From positions 1,943,501 through 2,007,500 of the forward strand of contig NC_064043.1 in the NCBI RefSeq assembly GCF_932526225.1: a stretch of 64,000 nucleotides of DNA, in the 5' to 3' direction. A program made the translations under genes and the position numbers. This document shows, piece after piece, positions 46,201 through 61,200 of the stretch. The notes below the pieces were generated by a model. That model saw nothing but the letters and a program-made list of their open reading frames with translations. It had not been told where the DNA came from and did not search any database. Positions within the stretch are counted from its first letter, which is position 1, and each line of letters starts with the position of its first letter. Source of the stretch: Nematostella vectensis. Lineage: Eukaryota; Cnidaria; Anthozoa; Actiniaria; Edwardsiidae.

Positions 46201-49200
46201 ATTCGACACCATCTTCTGAGCATTGTCCTGTTTTGTAATCGTGAACACATCACACTTCATAAGGCTGTCTTTAGCAGTGTCGGTCGGCTCAATGTTCGTC
46301 TCCACTTCGGTAACAATGTAATCCGCACACCATTGTAACATTTCAAAGTACAGGGCAGGCGGTTCAGACCCATTTTCAGGCTCGTAACAGCATCCCTCTG
46401 ATTCGCGTCGCGTAGATGGCGCAAACAAGTCAACAGTTTCGTCTGATGTCTCTACATCTGAAGAGTATTTATTGGACATTTCATGGCTCTGAGCATGTAA
46501 CGTTGTGTCTTCTGCTGAAGCAACATTGTCTACGTACTGGAGGATGGTCTCCATTACCATCTCGATTTCCCCTAGATCATCTCTGTCATGCACAGGACTG
46601 TTCAGTGGATCACCTAGGCAGCCTTCGCTACCATCTTTTATGCTGTAGTCCTGAAGATCGACAATCCCTATCTCTCTTGTGGATAATTTAGGCGTTGAAG
46701 CAGACCTGGCCAACTCCTTGGTTTCGCCGCCACTTTTTTGTGATCCTTTGTCGTCTACGCTACAAAGAAAATCTGTTTCATGTTTCAGACGTCCCTCCGT
46801 TATGTCTATTGCCTCAGCTACCATGCTCGTACTAGGCCACCTTACTATGCCGGCACATCTCAAATCTGCTCGAGACGCAGTGTTCCCTCTGCTATCAGAG
46901 ACATTTGGGCCGCTTTCCATATCTTTACCACATCTTGTCAAGTCTTTCTCACTTCTTAACAGTCCATCTTCTCTCGGCAAACTAGTGACCGAGTCACCCA
47001 TATCGACTTCGCCCTGTCCTTCATATTCAATATCTCTATCACTCTGGTCATTACAAATACTGGAGTCGTGCTTTCTGTGTTGGACGGCATTCTCAGCCAT
47101 CATAACATCTTTATTGTCAATTGTTGGATCTTGGCTTGGCACGTTACCGTTGTCACGTTCACTGATTCCATCCTGAAATGTATGCTCAACTTCTTTCTTG
47201 AGATCAGAAACAATGCTTCCATCCACCCTCGCTTGGATAATAGATTCTGGCTCTTCGTTTTTATCTTCTTCTATTTGCAGCCTTAAAGTGGCAGTTTTAT
47301 CATTTCTGATCCCGCCCATACCTTTATACTCAATGTCCACATCTTCATCGTCAACCGAAACACTGGAAACGTAGTCTATTTCAAAGTTGTCTCTGGCCAT
47401 GGTACCGTTCTTAGCTTTCATTGTGTCATCATTGCGTCGACATACATATTCACCTTTACTCACGATGTCCAGAGTTCGATCTGTATTGCCATCTAACACC
47501 AAACTTTGCATGACTGAGCCAGTCTGCCTTTCTTCGATTCTCCTCGCACGGAGTTCCGAATCTGTAAATCCAACATTATGAGCCGTGCGCTCAACTTTAT
47601 CATGTCTAACAAGCAAATTATCGAGTGATTGTCTCAGGGAACTCGACTTCCTGCTGAGTTTTTTCCTGGATTTAGGAGAGTATACCATTACAATACCAGC
47701 ATGTCTAGAATAATCATCAGGAATAGGTCTGCCACAACTGCAAGGCATAACTGCTGAATAACTCCTCAACGAAATTCCAGCCTCATTTCTGTCTTTGGAT
47801 TTGCCCAAGAAATCTCGCGTGTTTTCAAAAGTGAGCCTTTCGTTCGAGCTGTTGTCATCCTTGTGATCCCCGTCTAAATTGTGTTCATAAGTTACAACTT
47901 GCATCTTCTTTTGAGCGACTGAATCTCCCTTGGCCATTTCTTTAGGCCACTGACAATCATTCTCCTCATCTTCCTGGTTACTATATCGGTCATTTCCCTG
48001 GCCACTTTCTGAATAACTTTCCTTGAGACTGTCTGTCCATTTTTCCTGGAAACTGTCTGGGATTTTTTCCTGAAAACTATCTGTCCACTTTTCCTGATCA
48101 CTGCCTGGCCATTTTTCCAGGTTGTACCTGGTGCTGAGGTGACGTTTCTCCTCGCTGCTGTCATGTGATGATACCACAATCACGACTTCATGGTCATCTA
48201 CAGGCTCGCCAGTCGTGAAAACCATAGCAGGTTCAGTTTCAGCCATACTCAAAGCGGATAAGGATCCCTCGTTCAATGAGCGATTCAGCTGTGACACAAA
48301 AACAAAAATTAGTTTCTTACTAGTTCAGAATTATGGCATAAAGTCAACTGATTTAAAAAAATTATATATTTCAAACCATTTGTAAAAAAACAACATAAAA
48401 CTTCAACCCTGCGTTGATTCATTTCGTAATTATTTTGGTACGGCTTGTCTGTAATCTCTCTAATTATACGAACTACCGGCAAACCACATCATTGGTCTCA
48501 TTAGGCAGTACCTCATCCTCGTCGTCGGAGGACTCGTGTGGTGTCGTCAGGTCTTGGTCACTACCCGAGAACGAGCCCATGGCGGGTAGGTTCGTCTTGC
48601 TGAGTGACTGAACATCCAGGGTGTCAAATGACTCTCGCCTGGTCTCCTCGCCTGGCCATACCGCAAATCGGCTCTCGTCACTGCTTTCTTCCGACACATC
48701 GTCCAGGAAGTCGAATTTAGTAAGAACACTCATTATCTGAAAATGGTAAAGCGAAGGATTGGAATATATTTCTTATTGGAGAAGTAGTAGTCTTTCTTTT
48801 CGGTGTTTTTCGTTTTCTAAGCGTCTAAGGGAAGTAGAACCAATCAAATGGGAATCGATATCTTAGTGGGTCATTCTTTTTCTTTAGTGTATTCTTGAGA
48901 GCGTCTTAAAGAAATTTAAAACATACCTTCTCAAAACCCCTTCAATAACACTTTTTAAGGAAATCTTCTTTTTCGCTGAAAGTGTTGTTTGAAAGTAAAA
49001 TGGAATATTCCTCCTAAATTCTAGGCAAACATTCAAATGCTGAATCACCGTAGCAAAACAACCCCGCATCCAGCAAGGAGCTTTAGGGCGAATCCCTTAT
49101 CCCTTGTGTACCCTGACCTGATCGTCTTTGTCATACCCCTCGTGTACCCTGACCTGATCGTCTTTGTCATACCCCTTGTGTACCCTGACCTGATCGTCTT

Positions 49201-52200
49201 TGTCATACCCCTTGTGTACCCTGACCTGATCGTCTTTGTCATACCCTTTGTGTGCCCTGACCTGATCGTCTTTGTCATACCCCTTGTGTACCCTGACCTG
49301 ATCGTCTTTGTCGTACCCCTTGTGCACCCTGACCTGATCGTCTTTGTCATACCCCTTGTGTACCCCGACCTGATCGTCTTTGTCATACCCCTTGTGTACC
49401 CTGACATGATCGTCTTTGTCATACCCCTTGTGCACCCTGACCTGATCGTCTTTGTCATACCCCTTGTGTACCCTGACCTGATCGTCTTTGTCATACCCCT
49501 TGTGTACCCTGACCTGATCGTCTTTGTCATACCCCTTGTGTACCCTGACCTGATCGTCTTTGTCATACCCCTTGTGTACCCTGACCTGGTCGTCTTTGTC
49601 ATACCCCTTTGTGTACCCTGACCTTATCGTCTTTGTCATACCTCTTGTTAACCCTGACATGATCGTTTTTGTCATAGCCCCTTGTGCACCCTGACCTGAT
49701 CGTCTTTGTCATACCTCTTGTTAACCCTGACCTGATCGTCTTTGTCATACCTCTTGTTAACCCTGACATGATCGTCTTTGTCATACCCCTTGTGCACCCT
49801 GACCTGATCGTCTTTGTCGTACCCCTTGTGTACCCTTACCTGATCGTCTTTGTCGTACCCCTTGTGCACCCTGACCTGATCGTCTTTGTCATACCCCTTG
49901 TGTACCCTTACCTGATCGTCTTTGTCATACCCCTTGTGTACCCTGACCTGATCGTCTTTGTCATACCCCTTGTGCACCCTGGCCTGATCGTCCTTGTCAT
50001 ACCCCTTTGTGTACCCTGACCTGATCGTCTTTGTCATACCCCTTGTGTACCCTTACCTGATCGTCTTTGTCGTACCCCTTGTGCACCCTGACCTGATCGT
50101 CTTTGTCATACCCCTTGTGTACCCTTACCTGATCGTCTTTGTCATACCCCTTGTGTACCCTGACCTGATCGTCTTTGTCATACCCCTTGTGCACCCTGGC
50201 CTGATCGTCCTTGTCATACCCCTTTGTGTACCCTGACCTGATCGTCTTTGTCATACCCCTTGTGTACCCTTACCTGATCGTCTTTGTCATACCCCTTGTG
50301 TACCCTTACCTGATCGTCTTTGTCGTACCCCTTGTGCACCCTGACCTGATCGTCTTTGTCATACCCCTTGTGTACCCTTACCTGATCGTCTTTGTCATAC
50401 CCCTTGTGTACCCTGACCTGATCGTCTTTGTCATACCCCTTGTGCACCCTGGCCTGATCGTCCTTGTCATACCCCTTTGTGTACCCTGACCTGATCGTCT
50501 TTGTCATACCCCTTGTGTACCCTTACCTGATCGTCTTTGTCATACCCCTTGTGTACCCTGACCTGATCGTCTTTGTCATACCCCTTGTGCACCCTGGCCT
50601 GATCGTCCTTGTCATACCCCTTTGTGTACCCTGACCTGATCGTCTTTGTCGTACCCCTTGTGCACCCTGACCTGATCGTCTTTGTCATACCCCTTGTGTA
50701 CCCTTACCTGATCGTCTTTGTCATACCCCTTGTGTACCCTGACCTGATCGTCTTTGTCATACCCCTTGTGGACCCTGACCTTATCGTCCTTGTCATACCC
50801 CTTGTGCACCCTGACCTGATCGTCTTTGTCGTACCCCTTGTGTACCCTTACCTGATCGTCTTTGTCGTACCCCTTGTGCACCCTGACCTGATCGTCTTTG
50901 TCATACCCCTTGTGTACCCTTACCTGATCGTCTTTGTCATACCCCTTGTGTACCCTGACCTGATCGTCTTTGTCATACCCCTTGTGCACCCTGGCCTGAT
51001 CGTCCTTGTCATACCCCTTTGTGTACCCTGACCTGATCGTCTTTGTCATACCCCTTGTGTACCCTGACCTGATCGTCTTTGTCGTACCCCTTGTGCACCC
51101 TGACCTGATCGTCTTTGTCATACCCCTTGTGTACCCTGACCTGATCGTCTTTGTCATACCCCTTGTGTACCCTGACCTGATCGTCTTTGTCATACCCCTT
51201 GTGTACCCTGACCTGGTCGTCTTTGTCATACCCCTTTGTGTACCCTGACCTTATCGTCTTTGTCATACCTCTTGTTAACCCTGACACGATCGTTTTTGTC
51301 ATAGCCCCTTGTGCACCCTGACCTGATCGTCTTTGTCATACCTCTTGTTAACCCTGACCTGATCGTCTTTGTCATACCTCTTGTTAACCCTGACATGATC
51401 GTCTTTGTCATACCACTTGTGCACACTGACCTTATCGTCCTTGTCATACCCCTTGTGCACCCTGACCTGATCGTCTTTGTCGTACCCCTTGTGTACCCTG
51501 ACCTGATCGTCTTTGTCGTACCCCTTGTGCACCCTGACCTGCTCGTCTTTGTCATACCCCTTGTGTACCCTTACCTGATCGTCTTTGTCATACCCCTTGT
51601 GTACCCTGACCTGATCGTCTTTGTCATACCTCTTGTGCACCCTGACCTGATCGTCTTTGTCATACCCCTTTGTGTACCCTGACCTTATCGTCTTTGTCAT
51701 ACCCCTTGTGTACCCTTACCTGATCGTCTTTGTCGTACCCCTTGTGTACCCTGACCTGATCGTCTTTGTCATACCCCTTGTGCACCCTGACCTGATCGTC
51801 CTTGTCATACCCCTTTGTGTACCCTGACCTGATCGTCTTTGTCATAGCCCTTGTGCACCCTGACCTGATCGTCTTTGTCATACCTCTTGTTAACCCTGAC
51901 CTGATCGTCTTTGTCATACCCCTTGTGTGCCCTGACCTGATCGTCTTTGTCATACCCCTTGTGTGCCCTGACCTGATCGTCTTTGTCGTACCCCTTGTGT
52001 GCCCTGACCTGATCGTCTTTGTCGTACCCCTTGTGCACCCTGACCTGATCGTCTTTGTCATACCCCTTGTGTACCCCGACCTGATCGTCTTTGTCATACC
52101 CCTTGTGTACCCTGACATGATCGTCTTTGTCATACCCCTTGTGCACCCTGACCTGATCGTCTTTGTCATACCCCTTGTGTACCCTGACCTGATCGTCTTT

Positions 52201-55200
52201 GTCATACCCCTTGTGTACCCTGACCTGATCGTCTTTGTCATACCCCTTGTGTACCCTGACCTGATCGTCTTTGTCATACCCCTTGTGTACCCTGACCTGG
52301 TCGTCTTTGTCATACCCCTTTGTGTACCCTGACCTTATCGTCTTTGTCATACCTCTTGTTAACCCTGACATGATCGTTTTTGTCATAGCCCCTTGTGCAC
52401 CCTGACCTGATCGTCTTTGTCATACCTCTTGTTAACCCTGACCTGATCGTCTTTGTAATACCTCTTGTTAACCCTGACATGATCGTCTTTGTCATACCCC
52501 TTGTGCACACTGACCTTACCGTCCTTGTCATACCCCTTGTGCACCCTGACCTGATCGTCTTTGTCGTACCCCTTGTGTACCCTGACCTGATCGTCTTTGT
52601 CGTACCCCTTGTGCACCCTGACCTGATCGTCTTTGTCATACCCCTTGTGTACCCTTACCTGATCGTCTTTGTCATACCCCTTGTGTACCCTGACCTGATC
52701 GTCTTTGTCATACCCCTTGTGCACCCTGACCTGATCGTCCTTGTCATACCCCTTTGTGTACCCTGACCTGATCGTCTTTGTCATACCCCTTGTGTACCTT
52801 GACCTGATCGTCTTTGTCGTACCCCTTGTGGACCCTGACCTGATCGTCTTTGTCATACCCCTTGTGTACCCTGACCTGATCGTCTTTGTCATACCGCTTG
52901 TGTACCCTGACCTGATCGTCTTTGTCATACCCCTTGTGTACCCTGACCTGGTCGTCTTTGTCATACCCCTTTGTGTACCCTGACCTTATCGTCTTTGTCA
53001 TACCTCTTGTTAACCCTGACACGATCGTTTTTGTCATAGCCCCTTGTGCACCCTGACCTGATCGTCTTTGTCATACCTCTTGTTAACCCTGACCTGATCG
53101 TCTTTGTCATACCTCTTGTTAACCCTGACATGATCGTCTTTGTCATACCCCTTGTGCACACTGACCTTATCGTCCTTGTCATACCCCTTGTGCACCCTGA
53201 CCTGATCGTCTTTGTCGTACCCCTTGTGTACCCTGACCTGATCGTCTTTGTCGTACCCCTTGTGCACCCTGACCTGATCGTCTTTGTCATACCCCTTGTG
53301 TACCCTTACCTGATCGTCTTTGTCATACCCCTTGTGTACCCTGACCTGATCGTCTTTGTCATACCCCTTGTGCACCCTGACCTGATCGTCTTTGTCATAC
53401 CCCTTTGTGTACCCTGACCTTATCGTCTTTGTCATACCTCTTGTTAACCCTGACATGATCGTTTTTGTCACAGCCCTTGTGCACCCTGACCTGATCGTCT
53501 TCGTCATACCTCTTGTTAACCCTGACATGATCGTCTTTGTCATAGCCCTTGTGCACCCTGACCTGATCGTCTTTGTCATACCTCTTGTTAACCCTGACAT
53601 GATCGTCTTTGTCATACCCCTTGTGCACACTGACCTTATCGTCCTTGTCATACCCCTTCTGTACCCTGACCTGGTCGTCTTTGTCGTACCCCTTGTGCAC
53701 CCTGACCTGATCGTCTTTGTCGTACCCCTTGTGTACCCTGACCTGATCGTCTTTGTCGTACCCCTTGTGCACCCTGACCTGATCGTCTTTGTCATACCCC
53801 TTGTGTACCCTTACCTGATCGTCTTTGTCATACCCCTTGTGTACCCTGACCTGATCGTCTTTGTCATACCCCTTGTGCACCCTGACCTGATCGTCTTTGT
53901 CATACCCCTTGTGTACCCTGACCTGATCGTCTTTGTCATACCCCTTGTGTACCCTGACCTGATCGTCTTGGTCGTACCCCTTGTGCACCCTGACCTGATC
54001 GTCTTTGTCATACCCCTTGTGTACCCTGACTTGATCGTCTTTGTCATACCCCTTGTGCACCCTGACCTGATTGTCTTTGTCATACCCCTTCTGTACCCTG
54101 ACCTGATCGTCCTCGTCATACCCCTTGTGTACCCTGACATGATCGTCTTTGTCATACCCCTTGTGTACCCTGACCTGATCGTCTTTGTCATAGCCCCCCT
54201 TGTGTACCCTGACCTGATCGTCTTTGTCATACCCCTTGTGTACCCTGACCTGATCGTCTTTGTCATACCCCTTGTGTACCCTGACCTGATCGTCTTTGTC
54301 ATAGCCCCCCTTGTGTACCCTGACCTGATCGTCTTTGTCATACCCCTTGTGTACCCTGACCTGATCGTCTTTGTCATAGCCCCCCTTGTGTACCCTGACC
54401 TGATCGTCTTTGTCCTACCCCTTGTGTACCCTGACCTGATCGTCTTTGTCGTACCCCTTGTGTACCCTGACCTGACCGTCTTTGTCGTACCCCTTGTGTA
54501 CCCTGACCTGATCGTCTTTGTCATACCCCTTGTGCACCCTGACCTGATCGTCTTTGTCATACCCCTCGTGTACCCTGACCTGATCGTCTTTGTCGTACCC
54601 CTTGTGTACCCTGACCTGATCGTCTTTGTCTGCGCTGAGGTCTTCGTCTGATGACTGCTGCTGTTCACTGGGTTTTTCTACCGCGAGGTCGCTTGACGAA
54701 CTGAACACGACAGACGGACTCTGCTTTAGCCCCACGTTATGACCACACGTCTGAAGCACGGTGACCAGTCTTTCGCGGGTACGACGCTGATGGAGTAACC
54801 GTAAATTTAATTGATCTATTAGGCGTTACAGCCAAATCAGTACAGGATGTTATGGAAAAATATCAAAATGCTTAAGACTGTGATTTTGGATTTTTCTTCG
54901 AGCCCTGTAAATCTAAGAAGAGTGTGGATCAGTTGTTGAGCCCCCTGCAAGCCGGATACAATAAATGGCACAGTTTCTTAGCGCTTCATAAATTCAGAGC
55001 CGACAAACAGGAAGTGTTACTGATGTCTCGACCGAGAATAAATCACGTTTCAGCAGAGGCGAGAAGTGCTGGCACGCTCACACAAGGTCACCTATGATTC
55101 CTGAAGAATTTACCTAACTGAGAAAATATTAATCTAGGTCTCACCTGTGAAATATGCGCCTTTCTCGCACATGTCACGTCATTAACGACCTTGTTCTCCT

Positions 55201-58200
55201 TCGTCTGCTCAGCACATTCAGGGGTTCCACGCCTGCCAATCACTGGCGTAGCGGACAAATCAAATGTAAAGGCGAGCGTCCGCCCAGGAAGTTCTTTCTT
55301 TGTAGGCAGGGCGTCGATGACCCAGGTACTGTCATGTACTGACCAGATAGAGCTGGCTGGACGCGGTGGTGGGGTGTCCAGGTTGGATGACTTGGAAACC
55401 GCAAACTTTAAGATGTCCAGGGATTCTTTCCAGTACGTACCCTAAGACGCGCACAAGAAGCTTTTACTACGTACAGTAAATTAGGCTATTTCCAACCTTT
55501 TATGAAATTTGGACTTCATAAGACTTAGATAAGTAGAAGGGGAACAGAAGATGTTAGACTTCTCTGCTACACTACCGCGTGCTTTTTCGTATTTCAACCA
55601 TAAATAGACTGAAAGGCTGGGTCCATACCTTGATATACTTGGAGATGATGCGTAGTGTGTCATTGTAAAAGACTCTCTTAGAAGGGGAGGAGAAGTCCAT
55701 CAGCTTCATCATTGCCCAAAGAATCGCAAGCACAGACTCTTGGTATGTGGAAGGACCATTTTCCAGAACCTGTATAAATGAAATGTATTAGCGCAAATTA
55801 ACATCGCGAGATGATCAAATGCGACTGACTTGTCAGTGTGTAGATACGAACTGTACCACATTATTTACAATCATGTTGAGTGATGGTTAGTGTGTAAGCA
55901 GTGTCACTGAAGATGGTACCAAGGGCCAGCATTACGTCCACGAATCCAGGTTAATGATGTGTCGTGAGAGACGGGATCTCCGGCTTAACGTCCTTATCCG
56001 AGAAGAGGAATTCACAGTCATTAATGAAGAGAGCCAGGTCTTTACAACAAAACTCCCAAGTTGACCTGACCTGGGTTTGAGCCCTGGTCCTCTCGCTTGA
56101 GAAGTAAAGCCCTTACCACTGGGCTATGGTGCCTCAATAATTTTGTAAGTGATGGTAATCTCATACAGTACTCACTTCTAGAAGGAACGTGAGATATGTC
56201 CGACTGTGGCGGCTGAACGAGTCGTGGATGTATTTACAAACCACCTCCACCCAGGTATTCCGCGGCCGGTGGTATGATTTGTCACCAAACATGGAGAACA
56301 TCTTGCCAAGGTTAGCGAGGCCAGGCGTACGACAACACACCTACAGACAAGTAAATCTATGTCAAGACCAGACAAATGCCACGGTCAAGAACGGCCAAGA
56401 ACGGCCAAGAACGGCCAAGAACGATTTATCGTGGTAGGATAACACCAAGGAAGGTATTAGCAGAGTTTCAGCGGTCGTTTAACGAAACTGGTGTTCATTG
56501 CAAGGTTACTACCAGGTACTACGTCAATAGCATGACGCAGGCGAGTAGGTATATAGTTAAAACAACTCGCCCCTCCTCCAAACGAGGAGTCAACAACCCT
56601 CCGTTTTGCTCCCATCTTCCTCGGTTCTATATCGTACCTGCACAATATTTGCAGCGCAAGTGCGGCTGAACTCGTCAGGTTCGCTGAAGTGCTCCACCAT
56701 GTACGGTAACAGCGCCAAGATATTGATACCTAGACCTGGACATCAAAATTACACTCTGCTTAAGGCTCGAACTGGCACGGGTTAACCTAAAATGCGTAAC
56801 TAATACTAATGCTGTAAGCTAACAGAAAGATGAAAAATAATAATAATAAAAAAAAAAACGATGTAGCGAACCTTAGCTCATGCACGAAGCTACCTTGATT
56901 TAGACTCAAAATAGCATCCTTAGAAGTCGATTGTATGCTGCCGACAGCAGTGTTCTAGTACTTATCAGGCCGAATTCGGAAATCCACGGTACCTGAGACT
57001 TGTGAGGGATCCACTATCATGACATCAGAGAAGACGGTCAGCCTCGCCAGCAGACGCAGCGACGAGTCGTATGTATTGATGTTCGTTAGGCCCTGTAGTC
57101 ACGCAACACATCATAGTCATGAGCATGTCGTCACGTAACACATCATAGGTCACGATCACGTGGTCACACAACACAGCATCAGTCACGAGCATGCGGTCAC
57201 GCAACACATCATAGTCATGAGCACGTTGTCACACAGCACATCATAAGTCATAAGCACGTTGTCACACAACACAGCATCAGTAACGAGCATGCGGTCACGT
57301 AACACATCATAAGTCATGAGCATGTGGTCACGCAACACATCATAAGTCATGAGCACGTTGTCAGGCAACACATCATAAGTCATGAGCACGTTGTCACGCA
57401 ACACATCATAAGTCATGAGCACGTGGTCACGCAACATAGCATCAGTCATGAGCATAAATTAAACACAGCATTTATCAGGTTATGTGACCACACAGCACAT
57501 ATGTATTGTATTATTTGGTCACACAATTATAATCACACAACATAACAGGGCATGCATGTGGTCACGCAATCATACAGTCACAGCAGCAGGCTGTTACCTT
57601 AAGCAAGAGGGCCTGTAGGCCCGGGAAGTCAGTCCACTTGAGGCGGTGCAGTACTTTCTCTAGACGTTCACGAGACTCGATCCGGCCAAGATTCAGAAAG
57701 GTCAGCACCTGAAGTAACGGCACAGACAATGTAGGAACGAGTTATCATACAGTTTCAACTATATAAACAAAAATATTAGTTAACAGTGAAAAGAGTGATA
57801 ACTTGCTGTATAGATTACATTTTGAAAGGGCAAGAGGAGAGGATAACGAAATGTCAGTGACTAGTTCCCTTTATTCCTTCATGATATAATTACCATCATT
57901 ATGTGGCTACCATAAGGGACCGCGCGTCTACACGATCAAAAGGGTTACATGTGTCAAAGGGGTCGGGAAGACAATAGGATATAGAGACGCCACTTGGAAA
58001 TTAGTCTCTCGTCTTTAAACTGGGTTATGAGACATACCTGGTTGAGCATCTCAATGGCCATCAGATATTCGTGATCATAATCGGACTCGAGGAGTGACAC
58101 AGCTATCCAGAAAACACGGGTAATCATATCTGTCTGGCTCTGCGGACTCACGGCCTCGCACGGCATGCGCAGGCACTGAACGCTAGCACTATAGGGAGGT

Positions 58201-61200
58201 ACAAATACGGTATTACACAATCAAACAAAAAGGTTCTCATAGGCTATTTACGAGGGCGCTGACAGGCTAAATAAATGCAGCATTACTGAGAGACTGCATG
58301 CTAAATATCGCATCAAATTTTCATCCAAAGACAACTTTACACGTCGCGGACATTTCAAACACTAAGGGATCACATCTGTTGCATATCAGAAATAGACCTA
58401 TCGATCGCAGTACTCCAATTATTATTATTATCTTTTGAGTGAACTCTTTATCAGAAGCCGAGTGACGACAGCCTTACCTTCTCGCTCGCAGTAGAATCTC
58501 GTCACTGTGGTTATTCAGCTTTCCCAGGTGGTTATAGAAGCCAAGAGCCCGTCGTACATCGCATCCACTACTGAGTGATCTGTAGTGACGCATGGAGGGG
58601 AAGTCGTTTATAAAGGTGCTGTGTCGGTTGAAGTGTGGGCTACCCACGGGAAGGGATGCACCCAGCGGGCTCAAAAAGTTAGCTAGCTCCTCATTTTCGA
58701 CATCCTTTGAGTCGGAGGTACCGCTGGAGGTGGAAGTGGACCGGTCCCGTCCAGCGGGAGGGTCGGCAGAATCGTACATGGTCCAGTCTGTAGCAGCCTC
58801 TAATGTCAGCAGGATCTCCATCACATAGCCCTACACAAGGATGGGAATCGGGTATCACATAGCCCTACACAAGGATGGGAATCGGGTATCACATAGCCCT
58901 ACACAAGGATGGGAATCGGGTATCACATAGCCCTACACAAGGATGGGAATCGGGTATCACATAGCCCTACACAAGGATGGGAATCGGGTATCACATAGCC
59001 CTACACAAGGATGGGAATCGGGTATCACATAGCCCTAAACAAGGATGGGAATCGGGTATCACATAGCCCTACACAAGGATTGGAATCGGGTATCACATAG
59101 CCCTACACAAGGATGGGAATCGGGTATCACATAGCCCTACACAAGGATGGGAATCGGGTATCACATAGCCCTACACAAGGATGGGAATCGGGTATCACAT
59201 AGCCCTACACAAGGATGGGAATCGGGTATCACATAGCCCTACACAAGGATGGGAATCGGGTATCACATAGCCCTAAACAAGGATGGGAATCGGGTATCAT
59301 ATAGGCCTACACAAGGATGGGAATCGGGTATCACATAGCCCTACACAAGGATGGGAATCGGGTATCACATAGCCCTACACAAGGATGGGGATCGGGTATC
59401 ACATAGCCCTACACAAGGATGGGGATCGGGTATCATATAGGCCTACACAAGGATGGGAATCGGGTATCACATAGCCCTACACAAGGATGGGAATCGGGTA
59501 TCACATAGCCCTACACAAGGATGGGAATCGGGTATCACATAGCCCTAAACAAGGATGGGAATCGGGTATCACATAGCCCTACAAAAGGATGGGAATCGGG
59601 TATCACATAGCCCTACACAAGGATGGGAATCGGGTATCACATAGCCCTACACAAGGATGGGAATCGGGTATCACATAGCCCTACACAAGGATGGGAATCG
59701 GGTATCACATAGCCCTACACAAGGATGGGAATCGGATATCACATAGCCCTACACAAGGATGGGAATCGGGTATCACATAGCCCTACACAAGGATGGGAAT
59801 CGGGTATCACATAGCCCTACACAAGGATGGGAATCGGGTATCACATAGGCACACACAAGGATAGAAATACATCACATTCCTACTTCCTAGCCAAGCCTGC
59901 CCGGCCGCTCCCACAGCCAATTAAGGGTCATGGTGTGCACATGCTAGGGTGGATCTACAAGGACTATGCTATCCATTGATGTAACATATTCTACATTTCT
60001 ACACCTTTGTCGCTGCCTCCCAAACCCTTTGGCCGTTTGTGTGTCGTAAATAGACGCGTGCACGTGCAAGGGTGGGTCTAGAGCAGTGCACTGTTCACTG
60101 ATGTAGCACATTCCTAGCCAGCCCTCCCCCTCACCCCTCACCCTCTCCTCGCCCCCCTCTCCACTTTATGGATATCCACATGGACGCATTACAGACCTGT
60201 ACATCCTCGCTACTGTCTCCTACAGACTCGACAAGTCTGGCTAGCACGTCGCTCAGCATGGGCCATGACAGGGGAACCTTGAGAGATCTGAACACCTGGA
60301 ACGACCTGCCAGCATAGTGGCGGGAAGAGCACGTGGTTGCCCAGTTAAGCGCCACCTTGGCCCACTTTTCTTGTAACTCAAGCCCTGGAGACAAAAAGGT
60401 TTCAGTAAAAAGCACAAACTAGCGAACTTATGTATAGTATGAAAAGTTAGCTAGTAGAAACTCAATCCCCCCACCCTTCACAAAAAAAAGAAAAAAGAAT
60501 TGAGGACAAGAAGTTTATTAACAACTTCCCAGTTCGTATTAGCTCTAAATCACACGTCATGATTGTTCTTTATCTCTTTGTTATTAATATCTCTTAGTTT
60601 CAAAATTATTTCAATTCGCGAAACAGTTGGCGTACCAAAAAGGCAAACGATGGTAAATTCCCTCAGCCGGCACGGACTAGGGGGGGGGGGGGGGTGTTTC
60701 AGAACAACCAGCATTGAGATTCGAACAGACAGGCAATGTTAAGAATGCCATCAGCTGGATCAAGCGGATATGAGTTGATGAAGCAAAAGCCTGATTCTAA
60801 ATGTACCTTCGTCGCAGCTCTTAAAGATGTGAATCACCAACGCCAGAAAGACCTCCATCTGCTCAGTGGACTTGATCTTGAATGAGCGAGAAGTGATGTC
60901 TTCAAAAGCCCACAGCGCTTTGCAGGCGCTGAAACATGACACACAAAGCATTAAGAATGGCAGTGAGAGTTAGATGGTGGAAGTGATGTCACGGAAGTGT
61001 GGCAGATGTGACGTCAGGGTAGAGGGACGGGGGGTGATGTCACGTAATGGGATGTCAAAGACCAGGTCATGTGACAGCTGAATGGCGAATGTGCAGTCAC
61101 GATGACTTTTCAGTCCACATTATCATAAAGCCGGGGTACGATGTTGCACTGTATAATTGTGTGTAAGTAGCCCGTCACCATGGATACCTGTTTGCGAGGA

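Noticed and set aside
53392..54651. 419-codon plus-strand open frame rich in YPDLIVFVIPLV repeats
   Set aside because: It looks like a hydrophobic repeat protein but is the antisense reading of the FRY donor array; the 36-bp period keeps several frames open.
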